A DNA stretch of 64,000 bases from an uncultured Bacteroidales bacterium. GTDB taxonomy: Bacteria > Bacteroidota > Bacteroidia > Bacteroidales > F082. The stretch lies in assembly GCA_905234275.1 (NCBI GenBank), contig CAJOHD010000001.1, positions 204,519-268,518 of the forward strand, read 5' to 3'. The notes under the pieces were generated by a model. That model had not been told where the DNA came from. It was given only the letters and a program-made list of their open reading frames with translations, and ran no database searches. The position numbers and the translations under genes were made by a program. Of the stretch, positions 22,505-32,440 are shown piece by piece. Each line of letters opens with the position of its first letter. Position 1 is the stretch's first letter.

Positions 22505-25414
22505 TTATAATTTTCTTGAAACTTCTTTCTCCGTATAACCTTCAATAATATCTCCAACCTTGATGTCGTTGAAGTTCTCGATGTTCAAACCGCATTCGAA
22601 GCCTGCGGAAACCTCCTTCACGTCGTCTTTGAAACGTTTCAGAGAGCCGAGTGTGCCTTGGTGAACCACGATGCCGTCGCGGATGAGACGTATCTTCGTC
22701 TGACGGTTGACCTTTCCGTCGAGCACCATACATCCTGCGATATTTCCAACCTTGCTGATGTGAAACACCTCACGGATCTCGATGTTGCAGGTGACGACCT
22801 CTTGGATCTCAGGAGCCAACATACCTTCGATAGCTGACTTGATTTCCTCGATAGCAGTGTAGATGATTGAGTACAGACGGATATCGATCTGCTCTTTCTC
22901 GGCAATCTTTCTGGCTTGCATTGTAGGACGCACGTTGAAGCCAACGATGACAGCGTTGGATGCTGATGCCAGCATGATATCGGCCTCGCTGATGGCACCC
23001 ACTGACTTGTGGATGATGTTGACCTGTACCTCTTCTGTCGAAAGCTTCAGCAATGAGTCGGACAATGCCTCCACAGAGCCGTCAACGTCAGCTTTGACGA
23101 TGATGTTGAGCTCTTTGAAGTCGCCGATGGCGATACGACGTCCGATCTCATCCAAAGTGATGTGTTTCTGGGTTCTGATACCCATCTCACGCTGCAGCTG
23201 CTGACGACGGTTGGCGATGGTCTTAACCTCGCGTTCGTCGGTCATGACGTTGAAGTTATCGCCTGCCTGAGGAGCGCCGTTCAAACCTAACAGCAGCAAT
23301 GGGGTAGAAGGACCTGCTTCTTTCAACGGCTGGTTACGCTCGTTGAACATAGCCTTCACCTTGCCGTATGTCGTGCCTGCGAGAACCATGTCGCCCACAT
23401 GCAATGTGCCTTCCTGAACGAGGAGTTTTGCCACATAGCCACGTCCTTTGTCGAGAGCCGACTCGATGACAGTACCCTTGGCTAATTTGTTTGGATTACC
23501 CTTGAGGTCGAGCATCTCAGCCTCGAGAAGCACCTTCTCAAGAAGCTCGTCGACGCCGATACCTTGTTTTGCTGATATCTCCTGTGACTGCACCTTGCCG
23601 CCCCATTCCTCGACGAGGATGTTCATGTCGGCAAGCTGACGGTAAATCTTCTGTGGGTCAGCTGTTGGCTTATCGATCTTGTTGATAGCGAAGACGATAG
23701 GCACGTTAGCAGCATGTGCGTGGTTGATAGCCTCGACGGTCTGCGGCATCACGTTGTCATCAGCGGCGATGACGATGATGGCGACGTCGGTGATCTTAGC
23801 ACCACGGGCACGCATAGCGGTGAACGCCTCGTGACCAGGAGTATCCAAGAAGGTGATCTTCTTGCCAGTGCTGGTCTTCACCTCGTAAGCACCGATATGC
23901 TGGGTGATACCGCCAGCCTCGCCAGCCACCACGTTGGTGCTTCTGATGAAGTCCAACAACTTGGTCTTACCGTGGTCGACGTGACCCATGACGGTGACGA
24001 CAGGAGCTCTTGGGACGAGGTCTTCCGGATTGTCAGGCTCGTCGGCTTCTGCGATGGCTTCCTGCACGTCCATGCTCTGGAACTCGACTTTGAAGCCGAA
24101 CTCCTCTGCTACGACTTGCAGAATCTCAGCGTCCAGACGCTGGTTGATGCTGACGAACATTCCGAGACTCATGCAGGTGGCGATGACCTTGGTCACAGGG
24201 ATGTTCATCAAGGTTGCCAACTCGTTGGCGGTGACGAACTCCGTGACCTTGAGGACTTTCTGTTCCTCCATTTCGTGCATTCTTTCCTCCTCAAGCTCGT
24301 TCTGGATGTTGTGACGTTTCTCACGACGGTGCTTTGAAGTCTTAGATTTTCCTAATGGCGACAGTCTAGCGAGAGTCTCCTTGATCTGTTTCTGGATTTC
24401 TTCATCCGAAAGCTCTGGTTTCTCTTCGAAGATAGGCTGTTTACCCTTCTTGAAGCGGTCTTTCGAGCGTTTCTCATCCTTGCCAGGTTTTCCACCTTGG
24501 CCTTGCTGCTTGCCACCTTGTTGTGGCTTACCACCTTTATCTTTTGGCTTGTCTGCACCTGCTATCTCGTTAGGGTTGACAGGTGAGTTGCCTATACGTT
24601 TGCGTTTTTTCTTCTTGTCCTTCTTGTCTTCACCAGATGTCGCTACAGGTTTGCCTTTGCCTTTATGCTCCACAGGAAGCTCGATCTTATCGACAATCTT
24701 AGGGCCTTCCAGCTTTGTGAACTTAGTCGGGATGAAGTTGTCCTCAGCTTCATCTTTAGGTTCAGGCTGAGCTGGCTTCTCAGGCTGTGCCGGTTGTACT
24801 GGTTGTACCGGTTTTGGCTGTGGTTTTGGCTGAACCGGCTTCGGTGCCTCGACAGGTTTTGCCGGTTGTGCTGGCTTTTCTTCCTTCGGCGCACTATTGG
24901 GCTGTCCGTTACCCTTAGGCTCCTTGGCTTTCTTTCCGCCGTCCAAATCAATCTTTCCGACCACATTCAGCTTGATGGCGTCTTTCACACTGTCATCTTT
25001 CGGTTTTTCCGCCTTTGGCTTCTCTTCAACCGTCTTCTCCTCTGTTATCTTTTCTCTATTATCTGTTATCTCCTTCTTCTCCTCTTTATCCTTCTTATCG
25101 TTAACGAGGATATTCGATTTAATAGAGACAATTTCCTCCTCCTCTTCAACGACTTTCGGCTTCTCCGTCGTCTCAACGGTGATGGTTTTGCCTTTGAAAG
25201 CGATGTTTCCGAGCTGGTCGGCATTTTTCTTCACTTCTTTTTCGCCCTGATATTCCTTCACGACGAGGGCATACTGCTCCTCTGTGAGCTTGGTGTTTGG
25301 CGATGGGTCGATGTTTTGACCTTTCTTGGCAAGAAATTCCACAATTGTCGAGGTGCCTACGTTAAACTCCCTCGCAGCCTTTGATAATCTGATGTTTTTA
25401 ACTTCTTCGGACAT
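22505..25414 (-). CDS. infB: translation initiation factor IF-2
   Basis: GTPase of 969 residues that brings initiator tRNA to the 30S subunit. IF2_N motif at the start ([21 protein letters not shown]); a long low-complexity Lys/Pro/Gln/Glu-rich linker about 100-340 with [17 protein letters not shown]; a second IF2_N-like stretch about 390-450; then the G domain with G1 GHVDHGKT, G3 DTPGHEAF and G4 NKIDKP; and domains II-IV to the end. Last gene of tRNA-Gln, rimP, nusA, infB. A 151-nt gap holding a family A repeat separates it from nusA, which may affect co-expression. Confidence 0.98.
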   Translation of the reverse strand: MSEEVKNIRLSKAAREFNVGTSTIVEFLAKKGQNIDPSPNTKLTEEQYALVVKEYQGEKEVKKNADQLGNIAFKGKTITVETTEKPKVVEEEEEIVSIKSNILVNDKKDKEEKKEITDNREKITEEKTVEEKPKAEKPKDDSVKDAIKLNVVGKIDLDGGKKAKEPKGNGQPNSAPKEEKPAQPAKPVEAPKPVQPKPQPKPVQPVQPAQPEKPAQPEPKDEAEDNFIPTKFTKLEGPKIVDKIELPVEHKGKGKPVATSGEDKKDKKKKRKRIGNSPVNPNEIAGADKPKDKGGKPQQGGKQQGQGGKPGKDEKRSKDRFKKGKQPIFEEKPELSDEEIQKQIKETLARLSPLGKSKTSKHRREKRHNIQNELEEERMHEMEEQKVLKVTEFVTANELATLMNIPVTKVIATCMSLGMFVSINQRLDAEILQVVAEEFGFKVEFQSMDVQEAIAEADEPDNPEDLVPRAPVVTVMGHVDHGKTKLLDFIRSTNVVAGEAGGITQHIGAYEVKTSTGKKITFLDTPGHEAFTAMRARGAKITDVAIIVIAADDNVMPQTVEAINHAHAANVPIVFAINKIDKPTADPQKIYRQLADMNILVEEWGGKVQSQEISAKQGIGVDELLEKVLLEAEMLDLKGNPNKLAKGTVIESALDKGRGYVAKLLVQEGTLHVGDMVLAGTTYGKVKAMFNERNQPLKEAGPSTPLLLLGLNGAPQAGDNFNVMTDEREVKTIANRRQQLQREMGIRTQKHITLDEIGRRIAIGDFKELNIIVKADVDGSVEALSDSLLKLSTEEVQVNIIHKSVGAISEADIMLASASNAVIVGFNVRPTMQARKIAEKEQIDIRLYSIIYTAIEEIKSAIEGMLAPEIQEVVTCNIEIREVFHISKVGNIAGCMVLDGKVNRQTKIRLIRDGIVVHQGTLGSLKRFKDDVKEVSAGFECGLNIENFNDIKVGDIIEGYTEKEVSRKL

Positions 25415-25458
25415 AATTTTTTATTTAAAACAGATTCTAATCTTTATTGTTTTGTTTC

Positions 25459-25558
25459 GTCATTTCGAGTGAAGCGAAGCGGAATCGAGAAATCTCCTGC
25501 AATTAAGCAGTATTATTTGTCGGAGATTTCTCCGCTTCCTGCGGTCGGTCGAAATGAC
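25459..25558. repeat. intergenic inverted repeat, family A copy 2
   Basis: Bounded by GTCATTTCGA and TCGAAATGAC like the copies at 9413 and 39485, with arms containing GAAATCTCC and GGAGATTTC. It sits inside an operon, between nusA and infB. Confidence 0.85.
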
Positions 25559-25565
25559 GGGTGTG

Positions 25566-26810
25566 TTATTCAGCGAACTCCGCCTGCAAAATCTTGAACA
25601 CCTCATTCACTGTCTCAATCTCGAGGTCAGCACGTGATGCCACTTCCTCAGGGGTGTAGGCGAGGACGTTCTTAGCTGTGTCGCAGCCCATTCTTCTGAG
25701 TGAGTCGATGATCCAGTCTTCGATTTCGTCGTTGAATTCCTTCAGGTCGACGTCGTCTTCCATGTCGACTTCATCGCTGTTACGGTAAACGTCGATGTCG
25801 TAGCCTGTGAGTTTGCCTGCGAGCTTGATGTTATAGCCGCCCTTACCGATGGCGAGGCTCACCTGGTCGTTCTCCATGTAAACTTCAGCGAGTTTCTTTG
25901 CCTCGTTGATGTTGATCGATGTGATCTTAGCCGGGCTCAAAGCTCTGCTGATGAACAGCTCAGGTTTTGTTGTGAAGTTGATGACGTCGATGTTCTCGTT
26001 GCGGAGCTCTCTCACGATGCCGTGGATACGTGAGCCCTTCATACCGACGCAAGCGCCAACAGGGTCGATTCTGTCGTCGTATGACTCGACGGCGATCTTT
26101 GCTCTCTGTCCTGGCTCACGCACGATCTTTCTGATGGTGATCAAGCCATCGTAAACTTCCGGAACCTCTTGTTCGAACAAGCGCTGCAGGAAGATTTCAG
26201 ATGTTCTTGACAAAGTGATGACAGGAGTGCCGTTTTTGTTCTCAACGCTCTTCACGATAGCGCGGATTGTCTCACCTTTCTTATAAACGTCGGCTGGAAT
26301 CTGCTCGATTTTCGGTAAAACGAGCTCGATGCCGTCTTCGTCAACAGCGATGATTTCCTTGCGCCATGCCTGTGATACCTCGGCAGTCACAATCTCACCA
26401 ACTTTATCTTTGTATTTCAGATAGATGTTTTCCTTTTCGTATTCCATGATTTTGGTCTGGAGGTTCTGGCGGATTGCCAAGATCTCTCTTCTGCCAAAGC
26501 TATGGATATCAACGACTTCCGCCACATCGTCACCGACTTCGAAGTCCGGCTCGATTTTTATTGCGTCGGAATATGCAATCTCTGCGAGCTCATCCTCGAC
26601 AGCGCCGTCCTCAACCACAGTGCGGTTGTGATAAATCTCAAGGTCTCCCTTGTCGATGTTGACGATGATGTCGAAATACTCGTCGCTGCCGTATTTCTTG
26701 GCAAGCATAGCCTTGAACACGTCGCTGAGGATGTGCATCATGGCTTCACGGTCGATGTTCTTAAACTCCTTAAATTCGGAGAAGGTGTCGATTAAGTTAA
26801 GTGTGTCCAT
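25566..26810 (-). CDS. nusA: transcription termination/antitermination factor NusA
   Basis: Protein of 414 residues binding RNA polymerase and nascent RNA. N-terminal domain about 1-125 (MHILSDVFKAMLAKKYG), S1 domain about 130-200 (KVGEIVTAEVSQAW, GIELVLPKIEQIP), KH1 with VGACVGMKGSRI, KH2 with LAIGKGGYNIKLAGKLTGYDI. A short C-terminal acidic and helical part follows (WIIDSLRRMGCDTAKN); the two long acidic repeats of E. coli NusA are absent, as in most non-proteobacterial forms. It starts 1 nt after the rimP stop. Regulation by a terminator upstream of rimP is discussed under the findings. Confidence 0.97.
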   Translation of the reverse strand: MDTLNLIDTFSEFKEFKNIDREAMMHILSDVFKAMLAKKYGSDEYFDIIVNIDKGDLEIYHNRTVVEDGAVEDELAEIAYSDAIKIEPDFEVGDDVAEVVDIHSFGRREILAIRQNLQTKIMEYEKENIYLKYKDKVGEIVTAEVSQAWRKEIIAVDEDGIELVLPKIEQIPADVYKKGETIRAIVKSVENKNGTPVITLSRTSEIFLQRLFEQEVPEVYDGLITIRKIVREPGQRAKIAVESYDDRIDPVGACVGMKGSRIHGIVRELRNENIDVINFTTKPELFISRALSPAKITSININEAKKLAEVYMENDQVSLAIGKGGYNIKLAGKLTGYDIDVYRNSDEVDMEDDVDLKEFNDEIEDWIIDSLRRMGCDTAKNVLAYTPEEVASRADLEIETVNEVFKILQAEFAE

Positions 26811-26811
26811 T

Positions 26812-27273
26812 TTAAAATTTAATATATGGTCTGACTTCTTTTAATTTATTGATTTCCAATGTTGTAGCATCGTGATAGATGACTTTGGTCAACTTGCCGT
26901 ATTTCTTCGCTTCGGCTTCCTCGACTTCAAGCTGCTCGTCGTTGAATGATAACAGCTTATACATCTTTTTCACGCCTTCTATATCGGTGATAATCAAATC
27001 CTTACCGATATACTTTTTATATTGTCTCATCTTCAGAAGAGGCTCGTCAATGCCGGCCGACGACACGTTGAGCTCATAATCTTCAACGTCTCTGTCGAGT
27101 TTTTCATTGATATAATTGCTCACCGCAACACAGTCGTCGATGGTCACAGAGCTGTCAGCGTCAAGGAAAAGCTCGATGACGTTGCTCTTGCTAATCGTCA
27201 CGTTTACGACGTAACGGTCGGTGTCTTTCATGGCTTCTTCCGCCAAACTGATGATTTGTTCTTTCGTTATCAT
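26812..27273 (-). CDS. rimP: ribosome maturation factor RimP
   Basis: Protein of 153 residues that assists 30S assembly. RimP N-terminal domain shows VNVTISKSNVIELFLDAD and SVTIDDCVAVSNYINEKLDR, then LNVSSAGIDEPLLKMRQYKKYIG, matching the family pattern VSSPGLDRPL with Ala in place of Pro. The C-terminal SH3-like part follows. The gene starts 12 nt after the A-run side of the tRNA-Gln terminator and lies 1 nt before nusA. Confidence 0.93.
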   Translation of the reverse strand: MITKEQIISLAEEAMKDTDRYVVNVTISKSNVIELFLDADSSVTIDDCVAVSNYINEKLDRDVEDYELNVSSAGIDEPLLKMRQYKKYIGKDLIITDIEGVKKMYKLLSFNDEQLEVEEAEAKKYGKLTKVIYHDATTLEINKLKEVRPYIKF

Positions 27274-27285
27274 TGCTTTAACAAT

Positions 27286-27313
27286 AAAAAAACCTGTTAC
27301 ATTCCGTAGCAGG
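27286..27313 (-). terminator. terminator/attenuator between tRNA-Gln and rimP
   Basis: On the minus strand CCTGCTAC-GGAAT-GTAACAGG is followed by TTTTTTT. It ends 12 nt before the rimP start. No promoter-like box lies between the tRNA and rimP, so rimP-nusA-infB expression would need read-through. Confidence 0.75.
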
Positions 27314-27333
27314 CCTTCAACTCTTTCCTAATG

Positions 27334-27404
27334 TTGTCGAGCAAGGATTCGAACCTTGACAGGCAGAACCAAAATCTGCAGTGCTGCCATTACACCACTC
27401 GACA
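27334..27404 (-). tRNA. tRNA-Gln (anticodon TTG)
   Basis: Cloverleaf on the minus strand: acceptor TGTCGAG with CTCGACA, discriminator A, anticodon loop TTTTGGT, T-loop TTCGAAT. CCA is not encoded. It is the first gene ahead of rimP-nusA-infB. Confidence 0.95.
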
Positions 27405-27428
27405 TCATTCCAATTCTGAATGCGGGTG

Positions 27429-27436
27429 CAAAAATA
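27429..27436 (-). promoter_or_regulatory. -7 box of tRNA-Gln/rimP operon
   Basis: Minus strand TATTTTTG, 24 nt upstream of the tRNA 5' end. Confidence 0.6.
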
Positions 27437-27480
27437 CACAATTTTTCAATATAAAATACTTTTTTATGAAAATTTTTAAT

Positions 27481-27488
27481 TATTTTTG
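27481..27488 (+). promoter_or_regulatory. -7 box of GT117 gene
   Basis: TATTTTTG followed by GC. Transcription would start near 27493, giving a 5' leader of about 19 nt to the ATG at 27512 or 4 nt to the ATG at 27497. Confidence 0.55.
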
Positions 27489-27511
27489 CAGTCCAAATGA
27501 AATTAGGAAAA

Positions 27512-30500
27512 ATGGATTTTAAAAAGTTTAACAACATTGTTGGATGGTGTGTTTTCGCCATTGCGACAATTGTCTATTTCCTCACCATGGAGCCTACTGT
27601 CAGCTGGTGGGACTGCGGTGAGTACATTTCAACAGCAAACAAACTGCAAGTCGGTCATCCGCCAGGAGCACCTACATTCCAGCTCATCGGCCGTTTCTTC
27701 ACATTGTTCGCCTTCGGTGACGTCACCAAGGTGGCAATGATGATAAACGTGATGTCCTGTCTCTGCTCGAGTTTCACGATTTTGTTCCTTTTCTGGACTA
27801 TCTCCATGCTCGCACAGAAGATTTGGATGCGCGACGGCGAAAAGGCTTCGGATAACAACAAACTAGCAGTACTTGCAGCATCTGCGATAGGTGCATTGGC
27901 ATACACATTCACCGATTCGTTCTGGTTCAACGCAGTGGAAGGCGAGGTGTATGCGATGTCGTCACTCATGACGGCCATCACATTCTGGGCTATCCTAAAA
28001 TGGGAAAAGGTTTCCGACGAACCAAACCATTATTGTTGGATAATTCTGATAGCCTATCTTATTGGCTTGTCAATAGGCGTGCACCTGCTGAATTTGTTGA
28101 CGATTCCGGCCATAACATACATCGTTTATTTCAAAAAATACAAGTTCTCTTGGAAAGGCTTCATCTGGGCTGGCATCATCGCAGTAGCTCTCACAGGCTT
28201 CATCCAGGTGATACTGATTCCGGCTATCGTTTCGCTCGCAGGCAAGTTCGAGCTGTTCTTCGTTAACGCTCTCGGTATGCCGTTCAATTTCGGAACGATA
28301 TTCTATTTTGTATTTATTATCGCATTGATAGTGTGGGGATTATGGTATACGACAAAGAAAAACAAACCGATTTGGAATACTATTATCCTGTCGTTCATGT
28401 TCATCCTCATCGGCTATTCGTCATTCTTTATGTTGGTGATTCGCGCCAATGCAAACACTCCTATCAACGAGAATGAGCCGAAGGATGCCATTTCCATGCT
28501 TTCTTACCTGAAACGTGAGCAATACGGCAGTTGGCCTCTGCTTTACGGACCTTATTATACGGCAAAACCTTACGATATGAAGGAAGGTACACCTATTTAT
28601 TATAAGGATCGCAAGAAAGGGAAATATGTCGTAGCAGGTAAAAACCCTGGCGAATGTATCTATGATGACAATGTTCAGACGCTTTTCCCACGTATGTGGA
28701 ACGGCACAAAGAAAACATATACAAAGACTTACGAGCGTTACATCGACAAGACCAATATGCGTGTCACCACTCAGATGACCCCAAGAGGCACCTCTGAACG
28801 TGTGATGATTCCGACTTTTGGTCAGAACCTGCGTTTCTTCATTGATTATCAATGCGGTTGGATGTTTTGGCGCTATTTCATGTGGAACTTTGTCGGTCGT
28901 CAGAACGACACTGAAGGACAAGGCGAGTTGGAGCACGGCAACTGGGTCAGCGGCATAGGATTTATTGATAATCCGCGACTTGGCAACCAGAGCGACCTCC
29001 CGAGAAGCATGCAGAACCCGGCTCATACCGAGTATTATTTCTTGCCGTTGATTCTCGGTCTCGTAGGTTTGTTCTATCAGCTGAAATATGACTCGAAAAA
29101 CTGCTGGGTGGTGTTCCTGCTGTTCTTCATGACCGGTGTCGCCATCATCGTATACCTTAACCAGACGCCTTATCAGCCGCGTGAACGTGACTATTCGTAT
29201 GCCGGCGCCTTCTATGCTTTCGCGATTTGGATGGGCTTCGGCGTGCTCGGTATCATCAACGGACTGAGGAAGGTTGTTGGTAATCAGCGTGTTGCGACAT
29301 ATATCGCTACAGTATGCTGCCTGTTTGTACCGATTCTCATGGCGGCTCAAGGTTGGGAAGGCCATAACCGTTCAGGTAAGACCTCGGCACTCGACTGGGG
29401 CAAGAACTACCTCACGGCATTGCCTGAAAACGCTGTGATTTTCACACGTGGTGACAACGACACATTCCCTCTTTGGTACGTTCAGGAGGTTGAAGGCTAT
29501 CGTACCGACGTCCGCGTGTGTAATTTCATGCTGTCTGGAGGTTATTGGTATGTGCATCAGATGGGTAGGAAAATCTATGACTCTGAGAAGTTGCCTCTAT
29601 CGCTGACACCTGCCCAGTACGACAACGGAATCCATGAAAATGTAAAAATTGAAAACGTTATCGAGGGTCCTGTCGAGCTTAAAGATGCCATCGATTTTGT
29701 CAGAAGCGACAATCCGCGCACCAAAGCTACCACTATATCTGGTGAAAAAGTTGACTATTTCCCGGCAAGGAAGTTGAAAATCACTGTGGATAAAGAGAAA
29801 GTCGTGAAAAACGGCATCGTGCCTGAAAGCATGAAAGACCAGATCGTCGATGAAATCGTCTGGACCATCTCTGATAAGATCGATTATCTCTCCAAAAATG
29901 AGTTGATGTTGCTCGATTTCTTTGCTACAAACGACTGGGAAAGATGCGTTTATTTCACCAGCTTGAGCGATATAGCCGATGTCCTTGGTATTGACAAATA
30001 TCTGCATCAGCAGGGACTTTCACATCGTTTCATGCCTGTTGTGGCTCCTGATTATTATAAAGGTGCGGGTGGTGTCTTTGTTGACGGCTCTTATGACCTT
30101 CTCGTGAATAATTCGCGCTGGGGCCGTCTCAATGAGCCTGATGTCACCGTTGACCCTGAAAGCTTGCGTAACACTTCGTTCATCAAGATGGCGTATATGC
30201 GTCTCGCTCAAGCGTTTGTAAATCGTGAGAGATATGACGAGGCTGTCGCAGTGATGGATAAATGCCAGTATTTCTTCCCGGATGAGAAGATTCCGTACGG
30301 TTTCTACTATGAAGGCTATTTCCCTGAGCTTTATTACAAGGCAGGAGCAATGGAAAAAGGCGATGATATTTTGATGAAACTCTCGGAAAATAGTATCGAT
30401 GATCTTCGCTATTACAAATCTTTAAAGCCGAAATTCATTGAGTATTATAAAGATGATGTCCATTCAGCTTTGTCGCTGGTCAACACCATGGCAGATTGCG

Positions 30501-30586
30501 CCAAACGCTATAGACGCTACGATATCCAGCAGTATCTTGACGAGAAAGTGAATGAATATCTTGACTTTTTCATACCTTATCTGTAA
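27512..30586 (+). CDS. GT117 (DUF2723) multi-pass membrane glycosyltransferase-like protein
   Basis: Protein of about 1024 residues. The N-terminal half has about ten or more membrane segments with the DUF2723 signature: WWDCGEYISTANKLQVGHPP, GAPTFQLIGRFF, SFWFNAVEGEVYAMSSL. The invariant acidic residues (Asp of WWDCGE, Glu of EGEVY) suit a GT-C type active site. The C-terminal half is soluble and helical, TPR-like. Human TMEM260 in the same family is a protein O-mannosyltransferase (family knowledge), so O-glycosylation of exported proteins is a reasonable guess. I chose the second ATG (27512) because of leader length; 27497 would add MKLGK. Confidence 0.85.
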   Translation: MDFKKFNNIVGWCVFAIATIVYFLTMEPTVSWWDCGEYISTANKLQVGHPPGAPTFQLIGRFFTLFAFGDVTKVAMMINVMSCLCSSFTILFLFWTISMLAQKIWMRDGEKASDNNKLAVLAASAIGALAYTFTDSFWFNAVEGEVYAMSSLMTAITFWAILKWEKVSDEPNHYCWIILIAYLIGLSIGVHLLNLLTIPAITYIVYFKKYKFSWKGFIWAGIIAVALTGFIQVILIPAIVSLAGKFELFFVNALGMPFNFGTIFYFVFIIALIVWGLWYTTKKNKPIWNTIILSFMFILIGYSSFFMLVIRANANTPINENEPKDAISMLSYLKREQYGSWPLLYGPYYTAKPYDMKEGTPIYYKDRKKGKYVVAGKNPGECIYDDNVQTLFPRMWNGTKKTYTKTYERYIDKTNMRVTTQMTPRGTSERVMIPTFGQNLRFFIDYQCGWMFWRYFMWNFVGRQNDTEGQGELEHGNWVSGIGFIDNPRLGNQSDLPRSMQNPAHTEYYFLPLILGLVGLFYQLKYDSKNCWVVFLLFFMTGVAIIVYLNQTPYQPRERDYSYAGAFYAFAIWMGFGVLGIINGLRKVVGNQRVATYIATVCCLFVPILMAAQGWEGHNRSGKTSALDWGKNYLTALPENAVIFTRGDNDTFPLWYVQEVEGYRTDVRVCNFMLSGGYWYVHQMGRKIYDSEKLPLSLTPAQYDNGIHENVKIENVIEGPVELKDAIDFVRSDNPRTKATTISGEKVDYFPARKLKITVDKEKVVKNGIVPESMKDQIVDEIVWTISDKIDYLSKNELMLLDFFATNDWERCVYFTSLSDIADVLGIDKYLHQQGLSHRFMPVVAPDYYKGAGGVFVDGSYDLLVNNSRWGRLNEPDVTVDPESLRNTSFIKMAYMRLAQAFVNRERYDEAVAVMDKCQYFFPDEKIPYGFYYEGYFPELYYKAGAMEKGDDILMKLSENSIDDLRYYKSLKPKFIEYYKDDVHSALSLVNTMADCAKRYRRYDIQQYLDEKVNEYLDFFIPYL

Positions 30587-30593
30587 AATTTTT

Positions 30594-30624
30594 ATTGCGT
30601 ATCAAAAAAATATCTGTATATTTG
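30594..30624 (+). promoter_or_regulatory. promoter of acyl-CoA synthetase pair
   Basis: ATTG near 30594-30597 and TATATTTG at 30617-30624, spaced by 19 nt. About 42 nt upstream of the ATG at 30667. Confidence 0.65.
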
Positions 30625-30666
30625 CAACTTTGAAAACGAACGGATTTTTATTGAAAAGTATTGAAA

Positions 30667-32433
30667 ATGGAGAATATTAAGAGAGTTTTTGACCTCTTGC
30701 CACATTATAAACAGTGTTTTCCTGACCAGAAAGTGGCGTTTGCTGCTAAAGTCAATGGACAATGGCGAGAGTATAGCGTCGATGAGTATATTGAGCTCAC
30801 CAATATCATGAGCGGCGCTTTGATCGAACTCGGCATACAGAAACAGGATAAAATCGCTGTCATCAGCAACAACCGTCCGGAGTGGAACATCCTCGACATG
30901 GCAATCACACAGATCGGAGCCGTCATGGTGCCGATTTATCCAACCATCAGCGAGGCGGATTATAAGATTATCCTCAACAACTGCGAGGCTAAGATCTGTA
31001 TTTTGGAAGGCGTTGCCGTTATGAACAAAATAGAGGCGATTTGGCCGGAGACACCGACACTTAAGGAAATCTACACTTTCATCGACAGAGGGGAATACGG
31101 TTATTTCGACACACTTCTTGAACTTGGCCGTCAGCATCCGCATACTGAAGAGATTGAGAAACGCAAGTCTGAAGTTGATGAAAACGACTGTGCTACAATT
31201 ATTTATACTTCAGGAACTACAGGTGTGCCGAAGGGCGTGATGCTTTCACACCGTAACCTGATGAGTCAGTGGAAGGGCGTGCAGCATTCGGTGGCACCGT
31301 GGTCGAACAAGGCGTTCAGCTTCTTGCCGATATGCCATGCTTACGAACGCGCTTTGAGCTATGTGTATCAATATCGTGGAATGTCGGTTTATTATGCTGA
31401 AAGCATTGCCACATTGGGCGAAAACCTTCAGGAACTCAGACCAACGATGATGTGCGCAGTGCCGCGTGTCCTCGAAAAGGTGTATGATAAGATTTATGAC
31501 TCCGGAAGAAGCATGAAGGGCATCTCAAAGATGATATTTTACTGGGCTGTCCGTCTTACTGAGCGTTATAAAGTGGTCGGCAATAACTGCATTTATAACC
31601 TTAAGTTGAAAATCGCCGACAAGTTGGTTTACAGCAAGATCCGTCAGAAAGTCGGTATCGACAATATCGATGTCATCGTGTCGGGAGCGGCTGCAATTCC
31701 TAAGAAAGTTTGTCGTTTCTTCAATGCCATCGGTATCACAATATTTGAAGGTTATGGTCTTACTGAGACATCGCCGGTTATCGCTGTTTCCACAAGAAAT
31801 AAATATGGTCGTGAAGTCGGTTATGTTGGCGAGCCGTTGCCGGGAGTCGAGGTGAAACTCACCGACGACAACGAAATCATCTGCCGCGGACATAACGTGA
31901 TGATGGGCTACTACAGACAGCCTGAGCTCACAGCTGAAGTCATCGACAAAGACGGCTGGTTCCACACTGGTGACCTCGGTCGTTTCAACGAGCACGGACT
32001 GTTGAAAATAACAGGTAGAAAAAAGAATATCTTCAAGACATCATTCGGAAAATATATCAACCCTGATTTCATTGAGAGCAAGTTCATCTTGTCAGGATTT
32101 ATTGAGCAAATCGTGGTTCTCGGCGAAAATCAGAAATATGCGGCGGCACTCATCCGTCCGGACTTCGTTTTCCTGAAAGAATGGTGCAGACGTCATGAGA
32201 TTCCTTTCACAACCAACGAGGAGATGATTAAGAATCCTGATGTTGTGAAACGTTATGGCAAGGAAGTGAAGAAACTCAACCACGACCTCGGCGATGTCGA
32301 GAAAATCAAGAATTTTGCACTCGTTGCCGACGAATGGTCCATCGCGACAGGCATCGTCACCCCGACACTGAAAGTCAAGAGAAACGTGGTGATGAGACGT
32401 TATGCGGATTTGATAGAGACTCTTTTTAAATAG
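30667..32433 (+). CDS. long-chain acyl-CoA synthetase, copy 1
   Basis: AMP-forming synthetase of 588 residues that activates fatty acids to acyl-CoA. ATP-binding P-loop YTSGTTGVPKGVMLSH; A5 motif EGYGLTETSPV; A7 motif WFHTGDLGRFNEHG; A8 region TGRKKNIFKTSFGKYINP; C-terminal Lys context in VTPTLKVKRNVV. No signal peptide, so cytoplasmic or peripheral. The first ATG in frame is 30667; an upstream TTG is less likely. The next gene is a close paralogue 7 nt downstream. Confidence 0.92.
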   Translation: MENIKRVFDLLPHYKQCFPDQKVAFAAKVNGQWREYSVDEYIELTNIMSGALIELGIQKQDKIAVISNNRPEWNILDMAITQIGAVMVPIYPTISEADYKIILNNCEAKICILEGVAVMNKIEAIWPETPTLKEIYTFIDRGEYGYFDTLLELGRQHPHTEEIEKRKSEVDENDCATIIYTSGTTGVPKGVMLSHRNLMSQWKGVQHSVAPWSNKAFSFLPICHAYERALSYVYQYRGMSVYYAESIATLGENLQELRPTMMCAVPRVLEKVYDKIYDSGRSMKGISKMIFYWAVRLTERYKVVGNNCIYNLKLKIADKLVYSKIRQKVGIDNIDVIVSGAAAIPKKVCRFFNAIGITIFEGYGLTETSPVIAVSTRNKYGREVGYVGEPLPGVEVKLTDDNEIICRGHNVMMGYYRQPELTAEVIDKDGWFHTGDLGRFNEHGLLKITGRKKNIFKTSFGKYINPDFIESKFILSGFIEQIVVLGENQKYAAALIRPDFVFLKEWCRRHEIPFTTNEEMIKNPDVVKRYGKEVKKLNHDLGDVEKIKNFALVADEWSIATGIVTPTLKVKRNVVMRRYADLIETLFK

Positions 32434-32440
32434 ATAGTTT

